Shown: positions 8,901 through 16,803 of the stretch, in pieces
How the letters are laid out: the number at the start of each line of letters is the position of its first letter
How positions within the stretch are numbered: position 1 is the first letter of the stretch
Origin: Natrinema salinisoli
GTDB lineage: Archaea; Halobacteriota; Halobacteria; Halobacteriales; Natrialbaceae
Reading direction: 5' to 3'
DNA length: 64,000 bases
NCBI RefSeq assembly: GCF_020405205.1
Contig: NZ_CP084469.1
Location: 1 to 64,000, forward strand
Position numbers and translations under genes: made by a program
Notes under the pieces: generated by a model
What the model was told of the DNA's origin: nothing
Database searches by the model: none
Seen by the model: the letters and a program-made list of their open reading frames with translations, nothing else

Positions 8901-10903
8901 CCGTTACTGACGCCGACGGTGAACCGGTCGCCGACGCGACCGTCACCGCCGGTGACGAGACGGTGACGACCGACGAGAACGGTACCTACGCGCTCGAGCT
9001 CGAGCCCGGTGAGTACACGCTCGCCGTCTCGGTCGAGGGCTACGAAGACGCCAGCCAGAACGTCACGGTCGACGCCGACGCGATCACGACCGCTGACGTG
9101 ACGCTGGAGCCCGTGCCGACTGACGGGACTCTCGAAGGCACGGTCACTGATACGGACGGCGACGCGATCGCCAACGCGACCGTTGCCGCCGGTGACCGGC
9201 AGACCACGACCGACGACAACGGCACCTACGACCTCGAACTCGAGGCCGGTGACTACGCGGTCACCGTCTCGGCCGAGGGCTACGAGGATGCCAGCGAGAA
9301 CGTCACGGTCGACGCCGACGCGACCACGACGCTCGACGTCGCCCTCCAGCGTGAGGAATCCGATCCGATCTCGGAGACCGTCGAGCGCGTTAACGAAAAC
9401 GAGATCGCCGAGACGAACGACGAACTCGAGGACTTCAACGAGAAGGTCGACAATCAGACGTCGGAGATCGATGACAAGTTCGACGACGTCGAATCGGTCG
9501 AGGAGGTCGAAGCCAGCGACGCCGAGGCGGCGTCCGCCGAGGCCGACCGCCTGCGCGCCGACGCTGACGACCGGCAGGCGACCGTCTTCGAGACGGTCGT
9601 CGCCGTAATCAACGCGCGAGCGCCGGACATCGTCTCCCCGATCGTCGACCCCGACGACGTCACCACGCCCGACGAGGCTCGGGAAGAGGGTGAACGCATC
9701 GAAGAGGAGTACGGCGACGTCTCCGACGACGCCGCACTCGCGAACGAGTCGCTGCACAACGCGGCCGACCTCGTCGAGTTCACCGTCCAGCCGAACCTGA
9801 ACGGCGCGGCCGACCAGCTCGAAAACGTGTCGCAGGGCACGGTCGAAGGCACCGTTACGGACGCCGACGGCGAACCGATCGCCGACGCGACCGTCGCCGC
9901 CGGTGACCAGCAGACGGCGACCGACGAGAACGGCACCTACAGCCTCGACCTCGAGCCGGGCGAGTACACGCTCGCGGTCAGTGCTGACGGCTACGAGGAC
10001 GCCAGCGAGAACGTCACGGTCGAGGCCGCTGCAACCACGACCGCCGACGTGACGCTGGAAGCCGAACCGACCGACGGAACGCTCGAAGGGACCGTCACTG
10101 ACGCCGACGGCGAACCGATCACCGGCGCGACCGTCACTGTCGGTGACCAGGAGACGACGACCGACGAGACCGGCTCCTACGCCCTCGACCTCGAGGCCGG
10201 CGAGTACACGCTCACCGTCTCGGCCGAAGGGTACGAGGACGCCAGCGAGGACGTCACGATCGAGGTCGACGAGACGACGACGGTCGATGTGACGCTCACC
10301 GAAACGGCACCCGAACCCGACGCCGACGTTATCGTCGACGCGGACGTCGACGAGGAGAACGTTACAGTCGGTGAGACGGTCACCGTCGACACGGACATCG
10401 AGTCCGCGACGGACGAGGAGATCGAGGTCGGCCAGTACACGCTCGTCATGCGCTACGATTCCGACGCCCTCGAGTTCACGGGCATCGACCGACCCGGTTG
10501 GCAGGTCGTCGACATCGAGAGCGCGGGCATTCTGGTCGTCGATCGAGCGTGGGTCCCGCCGGGACAGACCGACACGCCCGTCGACGCCTTCAGCGCCGAG
10601 TTCCAGGCCGTCGACGGTGCCGGTGAGGACACAGGCCTCGAATTCGATGCGAGAGCGTCCGGCGTCGAGGAACGCGTGTTCCTGTGGAAGACGCAGCCGC
10701 TCGACGCGGAATACGACGGCGCGACCGTCGGCATCGAGGAGTCCGAAGACGGCGAGGTCGAAGAGCCGCCATCGGACGCGCCCGAGTACTCGGACGAACT
10801 CCCCGTCATCTGGGACGGGCTGACCGGCTTCAGCGGCATGGCCGGAGTCGAGACCGACGCGACTCCGATAGACGATCGAGGGCCCGTGCCCGCTTCGTCC
10901 TGA
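5912..10903 (+). CDS. Giant secreted repeat protein: 12 CarboxypepD_reg-like domains, 3 helical modules, cohesin-like C-terminus
   Basis: The product is about 1,663 residues and probably extracellular. A Sec-type signal peptide (basic MRTRQIR then LAALVVLSLVAAPFGVAG) comes first; the start may be 5912 or the ATG at 5933. The order is: helical module A (about 52-199), beta domain 1, helical module A' (about 290-433), beta domains 2-10 in tandem, a diverged helical module (about 1150-1305), beta domains 11-12, a cohesin-like domain (about 1470-1605) and a short tail. Each beta domain of about 76 residues follows EGTVTDADGEPI..ATV..G...T..dG.Y.l.L..G.YtL.VsA.GYe, the carboxypeptidase-regulatory/prealbumin-like fold. 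No PGF-CTERM or LPXTG-type anchor is visible, nor any enzymatic domain. Adhesin or surface scaffold is inference. Confidence 0.88.
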   Translation: MADAVRVMRTRQIRATTLAALVVLSLVAAPFGVAGMSDAEPTTERIDAQNDDLNQVVETVNNNEIATANDAITSFNSQLQEKASLLSVDVENVSSVDAVEATTVPEAQGEADRLRTDLDARETAIFDKIVTVINEGGVADVNRSEIQSPADAREVADRLEEEGGLATQAAESLRDAADLIENDLRPPLNGAADQLDSVQPATGAVEGTITDTDGEPIANATVTAGDQQTTTDENGSYGLDLEPGEYSLAISADGYQDASQNVSVEADATTTVDVTLQQEDDGGSDEVGEVVESVNNNEIPTANDAIMSFNSQLQEKASLLSVDVENVSSVDAVEAQSVPEAQDEADRLRADLDARETAIFDKIVTVINEGGVADVNRSEIQSPADAREVADRLEEEGGLATQAAESLRDAADLIENDLRPPLNGGADKLDALEGEEPTTGTVEGTVTDADGDPIAGATVTVGNETVTTAADGSYAVDLETGDYTLTVSADAYEETSEDVTVEADTTTTVDVTLELTPTDGTLEGTVTDADGEPIAGATVAVDDQQTTTDENGSYSLELEAGDYTLAVSAEGYEDASQNVTIEVETTTTADVTLEERPGSVEGTVTDADGEPVAGATVTVGDQQTTTGENGSYAVDIEPGEYTLEISAEGYQDASEDVTVEAGGTTTADVTLEPVPTDGTLEGTVTDTDGEPIADATVSAGDLETTTDENGTYSLQLEAGDYTLEVSAEGYEDASEDVTVEVESTTTADVTLEERPGSVEGTVTDAAGEPIADATVTAGDETVMTGDDGTYALELEPGEYALEVSAEGYETVSEDVTVDADATTTVDVTLEAVDGTLEGTVTDMSGDAIADATVTVGDQQTTTDDNGTYSLDLEPGEYTLTASAESYEDASQTVSVEADATTTADVTLEPVPTDGTLEGTVTDTDGESIAGATVTAGDQQTTTDDNGTYSLDLEAGDYTLEVSAEGYEDASQNVSIEVESTTTADVTLEEATGAVEGTVTDADGEPVADATVTAGDETVTTDENGTYALELEPGEYTLAVSVEGYEDASQNVTVDADAITTADVTLEPVPTDGTLEGTVTDTDGDAIANATVAAGDRQTTTDDNGTYDLELEAGDYAVTVSAEGYEDASENVTVDADATTTLDVALQREESDPISETVERVNENEIAETNDELEDFNEKVDNQTSEIDDKFDDVESVEEVEASDAEAASAEADRLRADADDRQATVFETVVAVINARAPDIVSPIVDPDDVTTPDEAREEGERIEEEYGDVSDDAALANESLHNAADLVEFTVQPNLNGAADQLENVSQGTVEGTVTDADGEPIADATVAAGDQQTATDENGTYSLDLEPGEYTLAVSADGYEDASENVTVEAAATTTADVTLEAEPTDGTLEGTVTDADGEPITGATVTVGDQETTTDETGSYALDLEAGEYTLTVSAEGYEDASEDVTIEVDETTTVDVTLTETAPEPDADVIVDADVDEENVTVGETVTVDTDIESATDEEIEVGQYTLVMRYDSDALEFTGIDRPGWQVVDIESAGILVVDRAWVPPGQTDTPVDAFSAEFQAVDGAGEDTGLEFDARASGVEERVFLWKTQPLDAEYDGATVGIEESEDGEVEEPPSDAPEYSDELPVIWDGLTGFSGMAGVETDATPIDDRGPVPASS
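6092..7182 (+). repeat. Direct repeat encoding helical modules A and A' (period 702 bp)
   Basis: About 390 bp starting at 6092 recur from 6794 with near-identical sequence and a constant 702-bp offset (234 codons, in frame). For example, ATCGAAAACG occurs at 6449 and 7151. The high nucleotide identity, including third positions, indicates a recent in-frame duplication of one helical module plus one beta domain. The third, diverged helical copy is near 9362-9830. Confidence 0.85.
7229..9353 (+). repeat. Tandem array of nine ~230-bp beta-domain repeats (units 2-10)
   Basis: Nine consecutive in-frame units of about 228-240 bp each encode one CarboxypepD_reg-like domain. Two linker types alternate (an Arg-Pro-Gly type and a Val-Pro-Thr-Asp-Gly type), which suggests amplification as two-unit blocks. 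Unit 1 lies apart at 6518-6745, and units 11 and 12 at 9836-10303. The array should be prone to recombination and copy-number change. Confidence 0.85.
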
Positions 10904-10928
10904 TCGGAACCGAACGACGCTGACGCTC

Positions 10929-10946
10929 GAGGGTGGTGACACCCTC
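10929..10946 (+). terminator. Hairpin after the repeat-protein gene
   Basis: A perfect 7-bp inverted repeat GAGGGTG/CACCCTC with a GTGA loop lies 26 nt past the stop codon. It has no strong T-run, so it may be an RNA 3'-end stabiliser rather than a classical terminator. Confidence 0.35.
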
Positions 10947-11219
10947 CGTCACGGTCGTTTCGGTGGACTGAATCGGAACAACACGTATCGATCACACCGG
11001 CGCGATCGGCGTCGAGGTGTCGGTCGAATCGCGCGTATTTTTCGCAGTGTTGCAACTGACTCGACGAGTTCATCGCTACCGGTATCCGCAGCTCACGGGT
11101 AGCGGTGAGACGACGGTCGGTAAAGGGCTGCCGTCGACGCCCTCGAGTGCCCGTTTGCGGTGGATCAGTGACCGAGACGACGATCCGGCACGGGTAGCCG
11201 AGATCCGTTTTCGCTCCGG
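10947..11219. other. Intergenic stretch without a recognisable gene
   Basis: Together with the hairpin this makes a roughly 315-bp gap between the repeat protein and the DUF7331-type gene. Open frames here lack a promoter, a start context and protein-like composition. I see no structured RNA or mobile-element ends. Confidence 0.5.
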
Positions 11220-11357
11220 TCAGGTCTGCCAGACGATCGAAAGCGTCGTGTCGGATTCGATCCAGGCGGCGTCGTTCTCCGGATCGAAGATCCGAACGGT
11301 TCCGTCGTCCGTCTCTTGCTCGGCGTATCGGTCGGGTCCGGATGTCGTTTCTGACAT
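11220..11357 (-). CDS. DUF7331-type small acidic protein
   Basis: This 45-residue minus-strand ORF reads MSETTSGPDRYAEQETDDG then VRIFDPENDAAWIESD and ends in VWQT. The pattern of a polar N-terminus, a [VI]R.[FY]DPENPxAWI-like core and a short beta tail is the haloarchaeal DUF7331 microprotein type, whose function is unknown. A TATA element lies about 32-39 nt upstream of the ATG. The family name is given from memory of the motif; the ORF itself is well supported by promoter placement and composition. Confidence 0.7.
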   Translation of the reverse strand: MSETTSGPDRYAEQETDDGTVRIFDPENDAAWIESDTTLSIVWQT

Positions 11358-11388
11358 GGTGGGTGTTGGATGAGAACTAGACACACAT

Positions 11389-11396
11389 GATATAAG
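11389..11396 (-). promoter_or_regulatory. TATA element for the DUF7331-type gene
   Basis: The minus strand reads CTTATAT in an otherwise GC-rich context, about 32-39 nt upstream of the ATG at 11357. The transcript would begin only a few nucleotides before the start codon. Confidence 0.55.
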
Positions 11397-11539
11397 CTTT
11401 GTGTCTGGTGAACGGTACCGAGTCCGATCGAGACGCCAGGCGTACGGTCAACGGGCTGCGGCCGGCGGCAGAAAAGAACGGTACGAGCGTGGGACTCGAT
11501 TCGATCGGGACGACGAGTTCGATACCGACGTCGTCGGGC

Positions 11540-11869
11540 TCGAGGGCGTTCGGGAGCGCTTCCTCTCGATCACCAGCAACGGTCGCGAGGATCTCGCGGA
11601 TGGAAGCGTTGCACAGCTCGGGGTGTTCGCTCATCGGGAAATGGCGGATCTCGGCGAACTCGATCGGGGTCGCGCCCTCGCTTGTCCCGTCGGTCGTTCG
11701 ACGACCGTCTTCGGATGTCATCAGGTAATCGTACTCGCCGTTGGCGATGGAGAGGGGGGCACTCGTCGGCGTCGACCTGGAGTTCGTCGCGGTAGTCGTC
11801 GACGGAGTAGTAGAGGTCGCCCTCGAAGACCCCCGTCCACCCTGCATGGAGAGATACATCGGTTCGCAT
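11540..11869 (-). pseudogene. Frameshifted, N-truncated alpha/beta-hydrolase remnant
   Basis: Two overlapping minus-strand frames together spell the C-terminal part of an alpha/beta hydrolase. One frame gives GWTGVFEGDLYYSVDDYRDEL and ends in VDADEC; the other continues with SIANGEYDYLMTSEDGRRT, then EIRHFPMSEHPEL. These contain the usual acid (NGEYDY) and His (HFPMSE) of the triad. The frame changes at a run of six G on the plus strand (11754-11759), where five would restore the reading frame. The nucleophile-bearing N-terminal half is absent; upstream sequence is the lutC region in antisense. Either the gene is a relic, or a homopolymer error sits on an already truncated copy. The downstream boundary is approximate. 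Confidence 0.6.
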
Positions 11870-11975
11870 CCGGTCTACTCGGGACTCTGCGGGGCCATCA
11901 GCTTCCAACAAGATCCTCGAAGTGACACTGAAGCGACCATCAGTATCTTGACCGTCCGCCCGGATGTGGGAAACG

Positions 11976-12482
11976 ATGACAGTCGACACTCTCGGCCGGT
12001 TCGAACGCGCGCTCGAGGGACTCGAGGTGGGGTTCGAGCGCGTCGCGGCCGCCGAGGCGAGCGAGCGGATCGAAACGATCGTCGAACACCCGGCCGTCGG
12101 CGCGTCGCTCCCGTTCGAGGGGGCGTCGCTCCCGGACGGGGTGACGACCGAGCCGACGACGGCCGAGATCGAGGCGGCCCGGACGGGCGTCACTCCGGTG
12201 GCCTTCGCGATCGCGGAGTACGGAACGGTGGCCGTCGAGTCGACGGCAGACGGCGTGGAACCGATCAGCCTCTACCCGGACCGACACGTCGCGGTCGTCG
12301 CTGAGAGCGGCGTCGTTCCGAACCTCAGTGCCGGATTCAGCCGTCTCGCAGACGGCTTCGAAGCGGGTCGGGACAGCGTCGTCTTCGCAACGGGCCGGAG
12401 CGCGACGGCGGACATGGGCGACCTCGTCCACGGCGTGCACGGCCCCGGCAACGTCGACGTGATCGTCCTGGAGGACCGATAG
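11976..12482 (+). CDS. lutC: LUD-domain protein, LutC-like lactate utilisation subunit
   Basis: The 168-residue protein has the LUD (LutB/LutC) fold signature: VGITPVAFAIAEYGTVAVES-like sequence (about 69-83), the SLYPDRHVAVVAESGVVPNL stretch and a C-terminal VHGVHGPGNVDVIVLEDR. LutABC proteins oxidise L-lactate to pyruvate using iron-sulfur clusters; LutC is the non-Fe-S partner. It is followed after one base by the LutB-LutA fusion, so the two are surely co-translated. An in-frame ATG at 11964 exists; 11976 is chosen because MTVDTLGRF resembles family starts. No strong TATA is evident upstream. Confidence 0.88.
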   Translation: MTVDTLGRFERALEGLEVGFERVAAAEASERIETIVEHPAVGASLPFEGASLPDGVTTEPTTAEIEAARTGVTPVAFAIAEYGTVAVESTADGVEPISLYPDRHVAVVAESGVVPNLSAGFSRLADGFEAGRDSVVFATGRSATADMGDLVHGVHGPGNVDVIVLEDR

Positions 12483-12483
12483 G

Positions 12484-14820
12484 ATGGCACAGCGCACGCG
12501 AACCGAGCAGGCCGACCGGATCCGCCACCTGCTCGAGACCGAAGGGCCGGCGATCCACGCCCACGCGAGCGCCTCGAACGCCCGTCGAAAGGAAACCTAC
12601 GGCGGGACCGACGACCTCGAGTCTCTCCGAACCGACGCGCGAGCGATCAAGGAAGACGCCATCGACCGCCTTCCGGACTTGATCGAGACGGTCCGGGAGG
12701 CGGTCGAGGAAAACGGCGGCACCGTCTACGTCGCGGACGACGCCGCGGACGCTAACGCGTACGTGGCCGACGTAGTCGAGGGGAACGGGCCGGCGGACGA
12801 GGCGGCCGAGCCCTCGGTCGTCAAATCCAAGTCGATGACGACCGAGGAGATCGATCTCAACGACGCGCTCGAGGCCGAGGGGATCGACGTCACTGAAACC
12901 GATCTCGGCGAGTGGGTGTTGCAAGTAGCCGACGACACGCCCTCTCACATCGTCGGCCCGGCGATGCACATCTCTCGTCCGGAGATCGCTGACCTGTTCA
13001 ACGAGCGATTCGACCCCGACGACCCCTTCGAGACGGCGGAGGAACTCACGCGGTTCGCCCGGGATCACCTCGGCGAAATCATCACGGACGCCGACGTCGG
13101 GATCACCGGGGCGAACTTCGTCGTCGCCGACAGCGGGACGATCGCGCTCGTTACGAACGAGGGCAACGCCCGCAAGTGTGCGGTCACGCCCGACACACAC
13201 GTCGCGGTCGCGGGTATAGAGAAGCTGATCCCGACCCTGTCGGACCTCGAGCCGTTCGTCGATATCATCGCCAAGAGCGCGACCGGCCAGCCGATCTCCC
13301 AGTACGTGACGATGCTGTCCCCGCCGACCGACTCGCCGACGCTGGACTTCGACGCGCCGGACGAGCCGATCACGGCCGGTGGGGAAGGGGTAGCCGACGG
13401 GACGGAAGCCGCGGACGGAACGGGAGACGCGGACCGCGACTTCCACCTCGTCTTGCTGGACAACGGTCGTACGGACATGCGCGAGGACGACCAGCTCCGG
13501 GAAACCCTGTACTGCATCCGCTGTGGCGCGTGCTCGAACTCCTGTGCGAACTTCCAGTCCGTCGGCGGCCACGGCTTCGGCGGCGAGACGTATTCAGGGG
13601 GGATTGCCACCGGCTGGGAAGCCGGCGTCCACGGCCAGGAGTCCGCGGCCGAGTTCAACGACCTCTGTACCGGCTGTACGAACTGCGTCGACGCCTGTCC
13701 GGTGAAGATCGACATCCCGTGGATCAACACCGTCGTCAGGGATCGAGTGAATCGCAGCGCCGAGGCGGAGTCGTACGATTTCCTCGTCGACGGCCTGACC
13801 CCCGACGTCGAGGAGGGCGGTATGGACCTCGGGAAGCGCTTCTTCGGCAACATCGGAACTGTTGCGAAGACCGCCAGCGCGACCGCCCCCGTCTCGAACT
13901 GGCTGGCCGACGCGGGCCCCGTTCGCGCGGTCCTCGAGCGCACCCTCGGAATCGACCGTCGGCGCGATCTGCCGTCGTTCCAGCGGAAATCGCTGGTCGA
14001 CTGGTTCGAGAAGCGAGGTGGCGAAGCCGTCTCGAAAAAGCGAGCGGTGGGCTCGAGCAAGCGGACAGCGCAAGCCGATGCTCGAGACGGCGGGGCCGAC
14101 GTCGATCGCGAGGCCGTTCTCTACCCCGACGTCTACACGAACTACGTCGACGTCGACCGCGGGAAGGCCGCCGTCCGCACCCTCGAGGCGCTCGGCGTTC
14201 CCGTGCGAGTTCCCGACCTCCCCGAGAGCGGGCGCGCGGCGCTCTCCCAGGGAATGATCGCCACGGCGGACCGACAGGCGAGCCGACTCTACGCCGCGCT
14301 GGCCGAGGACCTCGACGCCGGGCGAGACGTGGTCGTCATCGAACCCTCCGATCTGGCCGCCATGCACCGCGAGTACGAGCGCCTGCTGCCCGAGGACTCC
14401 TACGAGCGGCTCCGGGACGGCAGTTACGAGATCTGCGAGTACGTCTACGGACTCCTCGAGAACGGTGCCGACCCCGACGCCCTGTCGACCGGCGACGGAA
14501 GCCAACCAGTCGCCTACCACTCTCACTGTCAGCAGCGGACGCTCGATCTCGAAGCGCCCACGGTGGCCGTCCTCGAGTCCTGTGGCTACGAGCCGGAGAC
14601 CTCGAACGCGGAGTGTTGCGGGATGGCCGGCTCCTTTGGCTACAAACAGGAGTACTACGAACTCAGTATGGACGTCGGTGAACGGCTGGCCGGACAGGTC
14701 GAAGACGCGGAGACCGTCGTCGCCTCCGGTACTTCCTGTGGCGATCAACTCGAGACGCTGCTCGAGCGAGACGTCCCGCATCCGGTTGAGTTGCTCGCGC
14801 CCGGCGGTCACCGATCGTAG
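12484..14820 (+). CDS. lutB: LutB-LutA-like fusion: LUD + two 4Fe-4S + cysteine-rich CCG domain
   Basis: The 778-residue protein joins what are often two lactate-oxidation subunits. Residues about 60-310 are the LUD domain (GITGANFVVADSGTIALVTNEGN). The ferredoxin-like cluster ligands are CIRCGACSNSC (about 344-354) and CTGCTNCVDAC (about 395-405). The C-terminal third corresponds to LutA/HdrB-type cysteine-rich domains: the last carries HCQQR and ECCGMAGSFG (about 710) with a late GTSCGDQ. In the preceding repeat the expected cysteines are missing (VPDLPESGRAAL, IEPSDL), so only one CCG site looks intact. It probably oxidises lactate with LutC, passing electrons to a membrane carrier. Glycolate or glycerol-3-phosphate oxidase subunits are related alternatives. 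The start directly follows lutC. Confidence 0.88.
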   Translation: MAQRTRTEQADRIRHLLETEGPAIHAHASASNARRKETYGGTDDLESLRTDARAIKEDAIDRLPDLIETVREAVEENGGTVYVADDAADANAYVADVVEGNGPADEAAEPSVVKSKSMTTEEIDLNDALEAEGIDVTETDLGEWVLQVADDTPSHIVGPAMHISRPEIADLFNERFDPDDPFETAEELTRFARDHLGEIITDADVGITGANFVVADSGTIALVTNEGNARKCAVTPDTHVAVAGIEKLIPTLSDLEPFVDIIAKSATGQPISQYVTMLSPPTDSPTLDFDAPDEPITAGGEGVADGTEAADGTGDADRDFHLVLLDNGRTDMREDDQLRETLYCIRCGACSNSCANFQSVGGHGFGGETYSGGIATGWEAGVHGQESAAEFNDLCTGCTNCVDACPVKIDIPWINTVVRDRVNRSAEAESYDFLVDGLTPDVEEGGMDLGKRFFGNIGTVAKTASATAPVSNWLADAGPVRAVLERTLGIDRRRDLPSFQRKSLVDWFEKRGGEAVSKKRAVGSSKRTAQADARDGGADVDREAVLYPDVYTNYVDVDRGKAAVRTLEALGVPVRVPDLPESGRAALSQGMIATADRQASRLYAALAEDLDAGRDVVVIEPSDLAAMHREYERLLPEDSYERLRDGSYEICEYVYGLLENGADPDALSTGDGSQPVAYHSHCQQRTLDLEAPTVAVLESCGYEPETSNAECCGMAGSFGYKQEYYELSMDVGERLAGQVEDAETVVASGTSCGDQLETLLERDVPHPVELLAPGGHRS

Positions 14821-14963
14821 CGGGCGCTCGGTGGTCTCCCGCAGCGGTCGCGGTCTCTTTCGTGGACACCGTCGGGAACTGACTTTCGAGTGCCGACCGC
14901 CGATCCGGGTGGGTCGTCGGAGAAAGACGTAAGTATGTGGTGTGATGTACCATAACGCGGTAA

Positions 14964-16262
14964 ATGTCCGCAATAGACAGGGGCGCTCTCCGCGACCGGA
15001 TCGAGGACAGGCGCGAGGATCTCATCGAACTCCTCGACGAACTCATCGCCCAGGAGTCCGTGACCGGCAACGAGAAACCCGCACAGGAGGTCGTCGTGTC
15101 GCGATTGGAATCCCGCGGGCTCGAGGTCGACACGTGGGTGCCCGACGCCGACGAACTGCGGGACCACCCCGGGTTCTTCGAGACCTCGTCCTACGCGGCA
15201 CACGGATACGAGGACCGTCCGAACGTCGCAGCGACGTGGACCGGCGCCGGCGACGGGCGGTCCCTGACCCTGAGCGGACACGTCGACGTCGTTCCAGTCG
15301 ACGAAGACGAGTGGCGGTACGATCCGTGGGACGCCACTATCGAGGACGGTCGCCTCTACGGACGCGGCAGCAACGATATGCTCGGCGGCGTGGCGTCCAT
15401 GCTCGTCGCCGTCGAGGCGCTCGACGACCTCGGCGTCGAACTGGCCGGCGACCTCACGCTGCAGACGACCATCGAAGAGGAAGACGGCGGTCCCGGCGGC
15501 GTCCTCTCCGCGCTCGAGCGCGGCTATCGACCCGACGCGGCGATCATTACCGAACCCTCCGGCCTGCCGAACATCGGAATGGCGAGCGCCGGGGTGATGT
15601 ACTTCCGCGTTCGCGTACTGGGGAAGTCGGCACACGCTGCCCAGGGCTATGCGGGCGTAAACGCCATCGGCAAGGCGACGACGCTCTATCGGGCGCTCGA
15701 CGAACTGGACCGGGAACGGAAAGCGCGTATTTCGTACGAGCCGGCCGTCCGGCAGAACCCGAAACTCGACGGGCACGAAACCAACCTGAACGTGGGCACG
15801 ATCGACGGCGGCGACTGGCCCTCGACGGTCCCCTCAGAGGCGGTCTTGGAGGGACGAATCGGTTGGCCGCCCGGCGAAACACGCGAGGAGGTCCGGGCCG
15901 AAGTCGAAGCGGCCGTGCGAGACGCCGCCGAGAGCGACGAGTGGCTGTCCGAACACCCACCCGAGTTCGAGTGGTTCGGCTGGAACGCCGCGCCGCACGA
16001 ACTCGATACCGACGCGGAGATCGTCCAGATCGCGCGGGAGAACGCGGAAACGGTCACCGGGAGGGAAACGACGTTCGGCGGCGGAAGCGCCGGCAACGAC
16101 GAGCGGTTTTACAACCGCTACTACGACATCCCCTGTCCGTCGGTCGGCCCGCGGGGCGACAACATCCACGGTGCCGACGAGTACGTGGAGATCGCCTCGC
16201 TGGTCGAGACGGCACAGACGCTCGCGCTGACGGCGGTCGACTGGTGCGGGACTGCGGATTGA
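14964..16262 (+). CDS. M20-family metallopeptidase/deacylase (ArgE/DapE type)
   Basis: The 432-residue product has the di-zinc M20 ligands in order: SGHVDVVP (His, Asp, about 97-104), GRGSNDMLGG (bridging Asp, about 134), TIEEEDGG (general base and ligand Glu, about 172), TEPSG (ligand) and NIHGADEYV near the C-terminus (last His). A dimerisation lid separates the ligand clusters. Relatives are acetylornithine deacetylase, succinyl-diaminopimelate desuccinylase and amidase/carboxypeptidase G2 enzymes; the substrate cannot be fixed from sequence. It lies downstream of the lut genes with a 143-bp gap, so it is probably separately transcribed. Confidence 0.9.
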   Translation: MSAIDRGALRDRIEDRREDLIELLDELIAQESVTGNEKPAQEVVVSRLESRGLEVDTWVPDADELRDHPGFFETSSYAAHGYEDRPNVAATWTGAGDGRSLTLSGHVDVVPVDEDEWRYDPWDATIEDGRLYGRGSNDMLGGVASMLVAVEALDDLGVELAGDLTLQTTIEEEDGGPGGVLSALERGYRPDAAIITEPSGLPNIGMASAGVMYFRVRVLGKSAHAAQGYAGVNAIGKATTLYRALDELDRERKARISYEPAVRQNPKLDGHETNLNVGTIDGGDWPSTVPSEAVLEGRIGWPPGETREEVRAEVEAAVRDAAESDEWLSEHPPEFEWFGWNAAPHELDTDAEIVQIARENAETVTGRETTFGGGSAGNDERFYNRYYDIPCPSVGPRGDNIHGADEYVEIASLVETAQTLALTAVDWCGTAD

Positions 16263-16289
16263 CATCGATCGACGACCGCGAGCCTCTAC

Positions 16290-16297
16290 GCTTATAT
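16290..16297 (+). promoter_or_regulatory. TATA element for the 70-residue gene
   Basis: GCTTATAT lies 26-33 nt before the ATG at 16323. This spacing favours 16323 over the in-frame ATG at 16305. Confidence 0.55.
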
Positions 16298-16322
16298 CGG
16301 ACCGGTGACTCCACATCGGCAC

Positions 16323-16535
16323 ATGGATTCCCTCGCCATGCGCGATCACTGCCGACCGATCGCCGGCGACTATCCCGATGGAATCTACCGCGTCGTCGGC
16401 ACGGGTGAGGACACCGTAACCCTATTTCGGGTCGGCGACGCCGAGGGCCGGCGGGTCAACACCGGCGAGATCGTCACGGTCCGCGACCGAGAATTCGAGG
16501 CCTTCGAACCAGCGGAAAACCCCGACGGGAACTGA
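16323..16535 (+). CDS. Small conserved-looking protein, unknown function
   Basis: The 70-residue product reads MDSLAMRDHCRPIAGDYPDG, then a short beta-rich stretch YRVVGTGEDTVTLFRVGD and a second hairpin VNTGEIVTVRDREFEAF. It looks like a compact all-beta microprotein. No family is recognised. Leaderless promoter placement and haloarchaeal composition support it. A second small gene follows after 33 bp and may be co-transcribed. Confidence 0.65.
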   Translation: MDSLAMRDHCRPIAGDYPDGIYRVVGTGEDTVTLFRVGDAEGRRVNTGEIVTVRDREFEAFEPAENPDGN

Positions 16536-16568
16536 CCGCTCGGTGCGACGCTGGCCTCGAACCTCGAG

Positions 16569-16766
16569 ATGGCATACTGGCGGTTTCAGGCCTTCGGTGA
16601 GCAACTGGTCGCACATCCGCTCCCGACAATAGTTGCAGCGATGCTCGTCGCAGTGGGGTACGTCGCTGACTCCGTCGGTCCCCTTTCGGAGCCCGTCGCG
16701 AGCGCGGTGCTGTTCGTCGGTGTTATCGGGATCGCGTTTGTCGGCAGCGGCTATCTGGATCGCTGA
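16569..16766 (+). CDS. Small two-helix membrane protein
   Basis: The 65-residue product has two hydrophobic segments: TIVAAMLVAVGYVADSVG (about 20-37) and SAVLFVGVIGIAFVGSGYL (about 45-63). The short connecting loop is polar. It resembles the orphan small membrane proteins common in haloarchaea and has no visible catalytic residues. It lies 33 bp after the 70-residue gene on the same strand. Function unknown. Confidence 0.6.
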   Translation: MAYWRFQAFGEQLVAHPLPTIVAAMLVAVGYVADSVGPLSEPVASAVLFVGVIGIAFVGSGYLDR

Positions 16767-16803
16767 GCCGAGAGAAGGGGCGATCCCGATCCCGCCGGGC
16801 TCG

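Noticed and set aside
7229-9353. Possible CRISPR-like array of short repeats
   Set aside because: Units are about 230 bp, in frame, and codon-level degenerate; they encode protein domains and have no short repeats with unique spacers.
8396-10942. 848-codon minus-strand open frame with repeating Val/Gly/Arg-rich units
   Set aside because: It mirrors the tandem repeats of the secreted protein on the other strand, lacks acidic bias and has no promoter.
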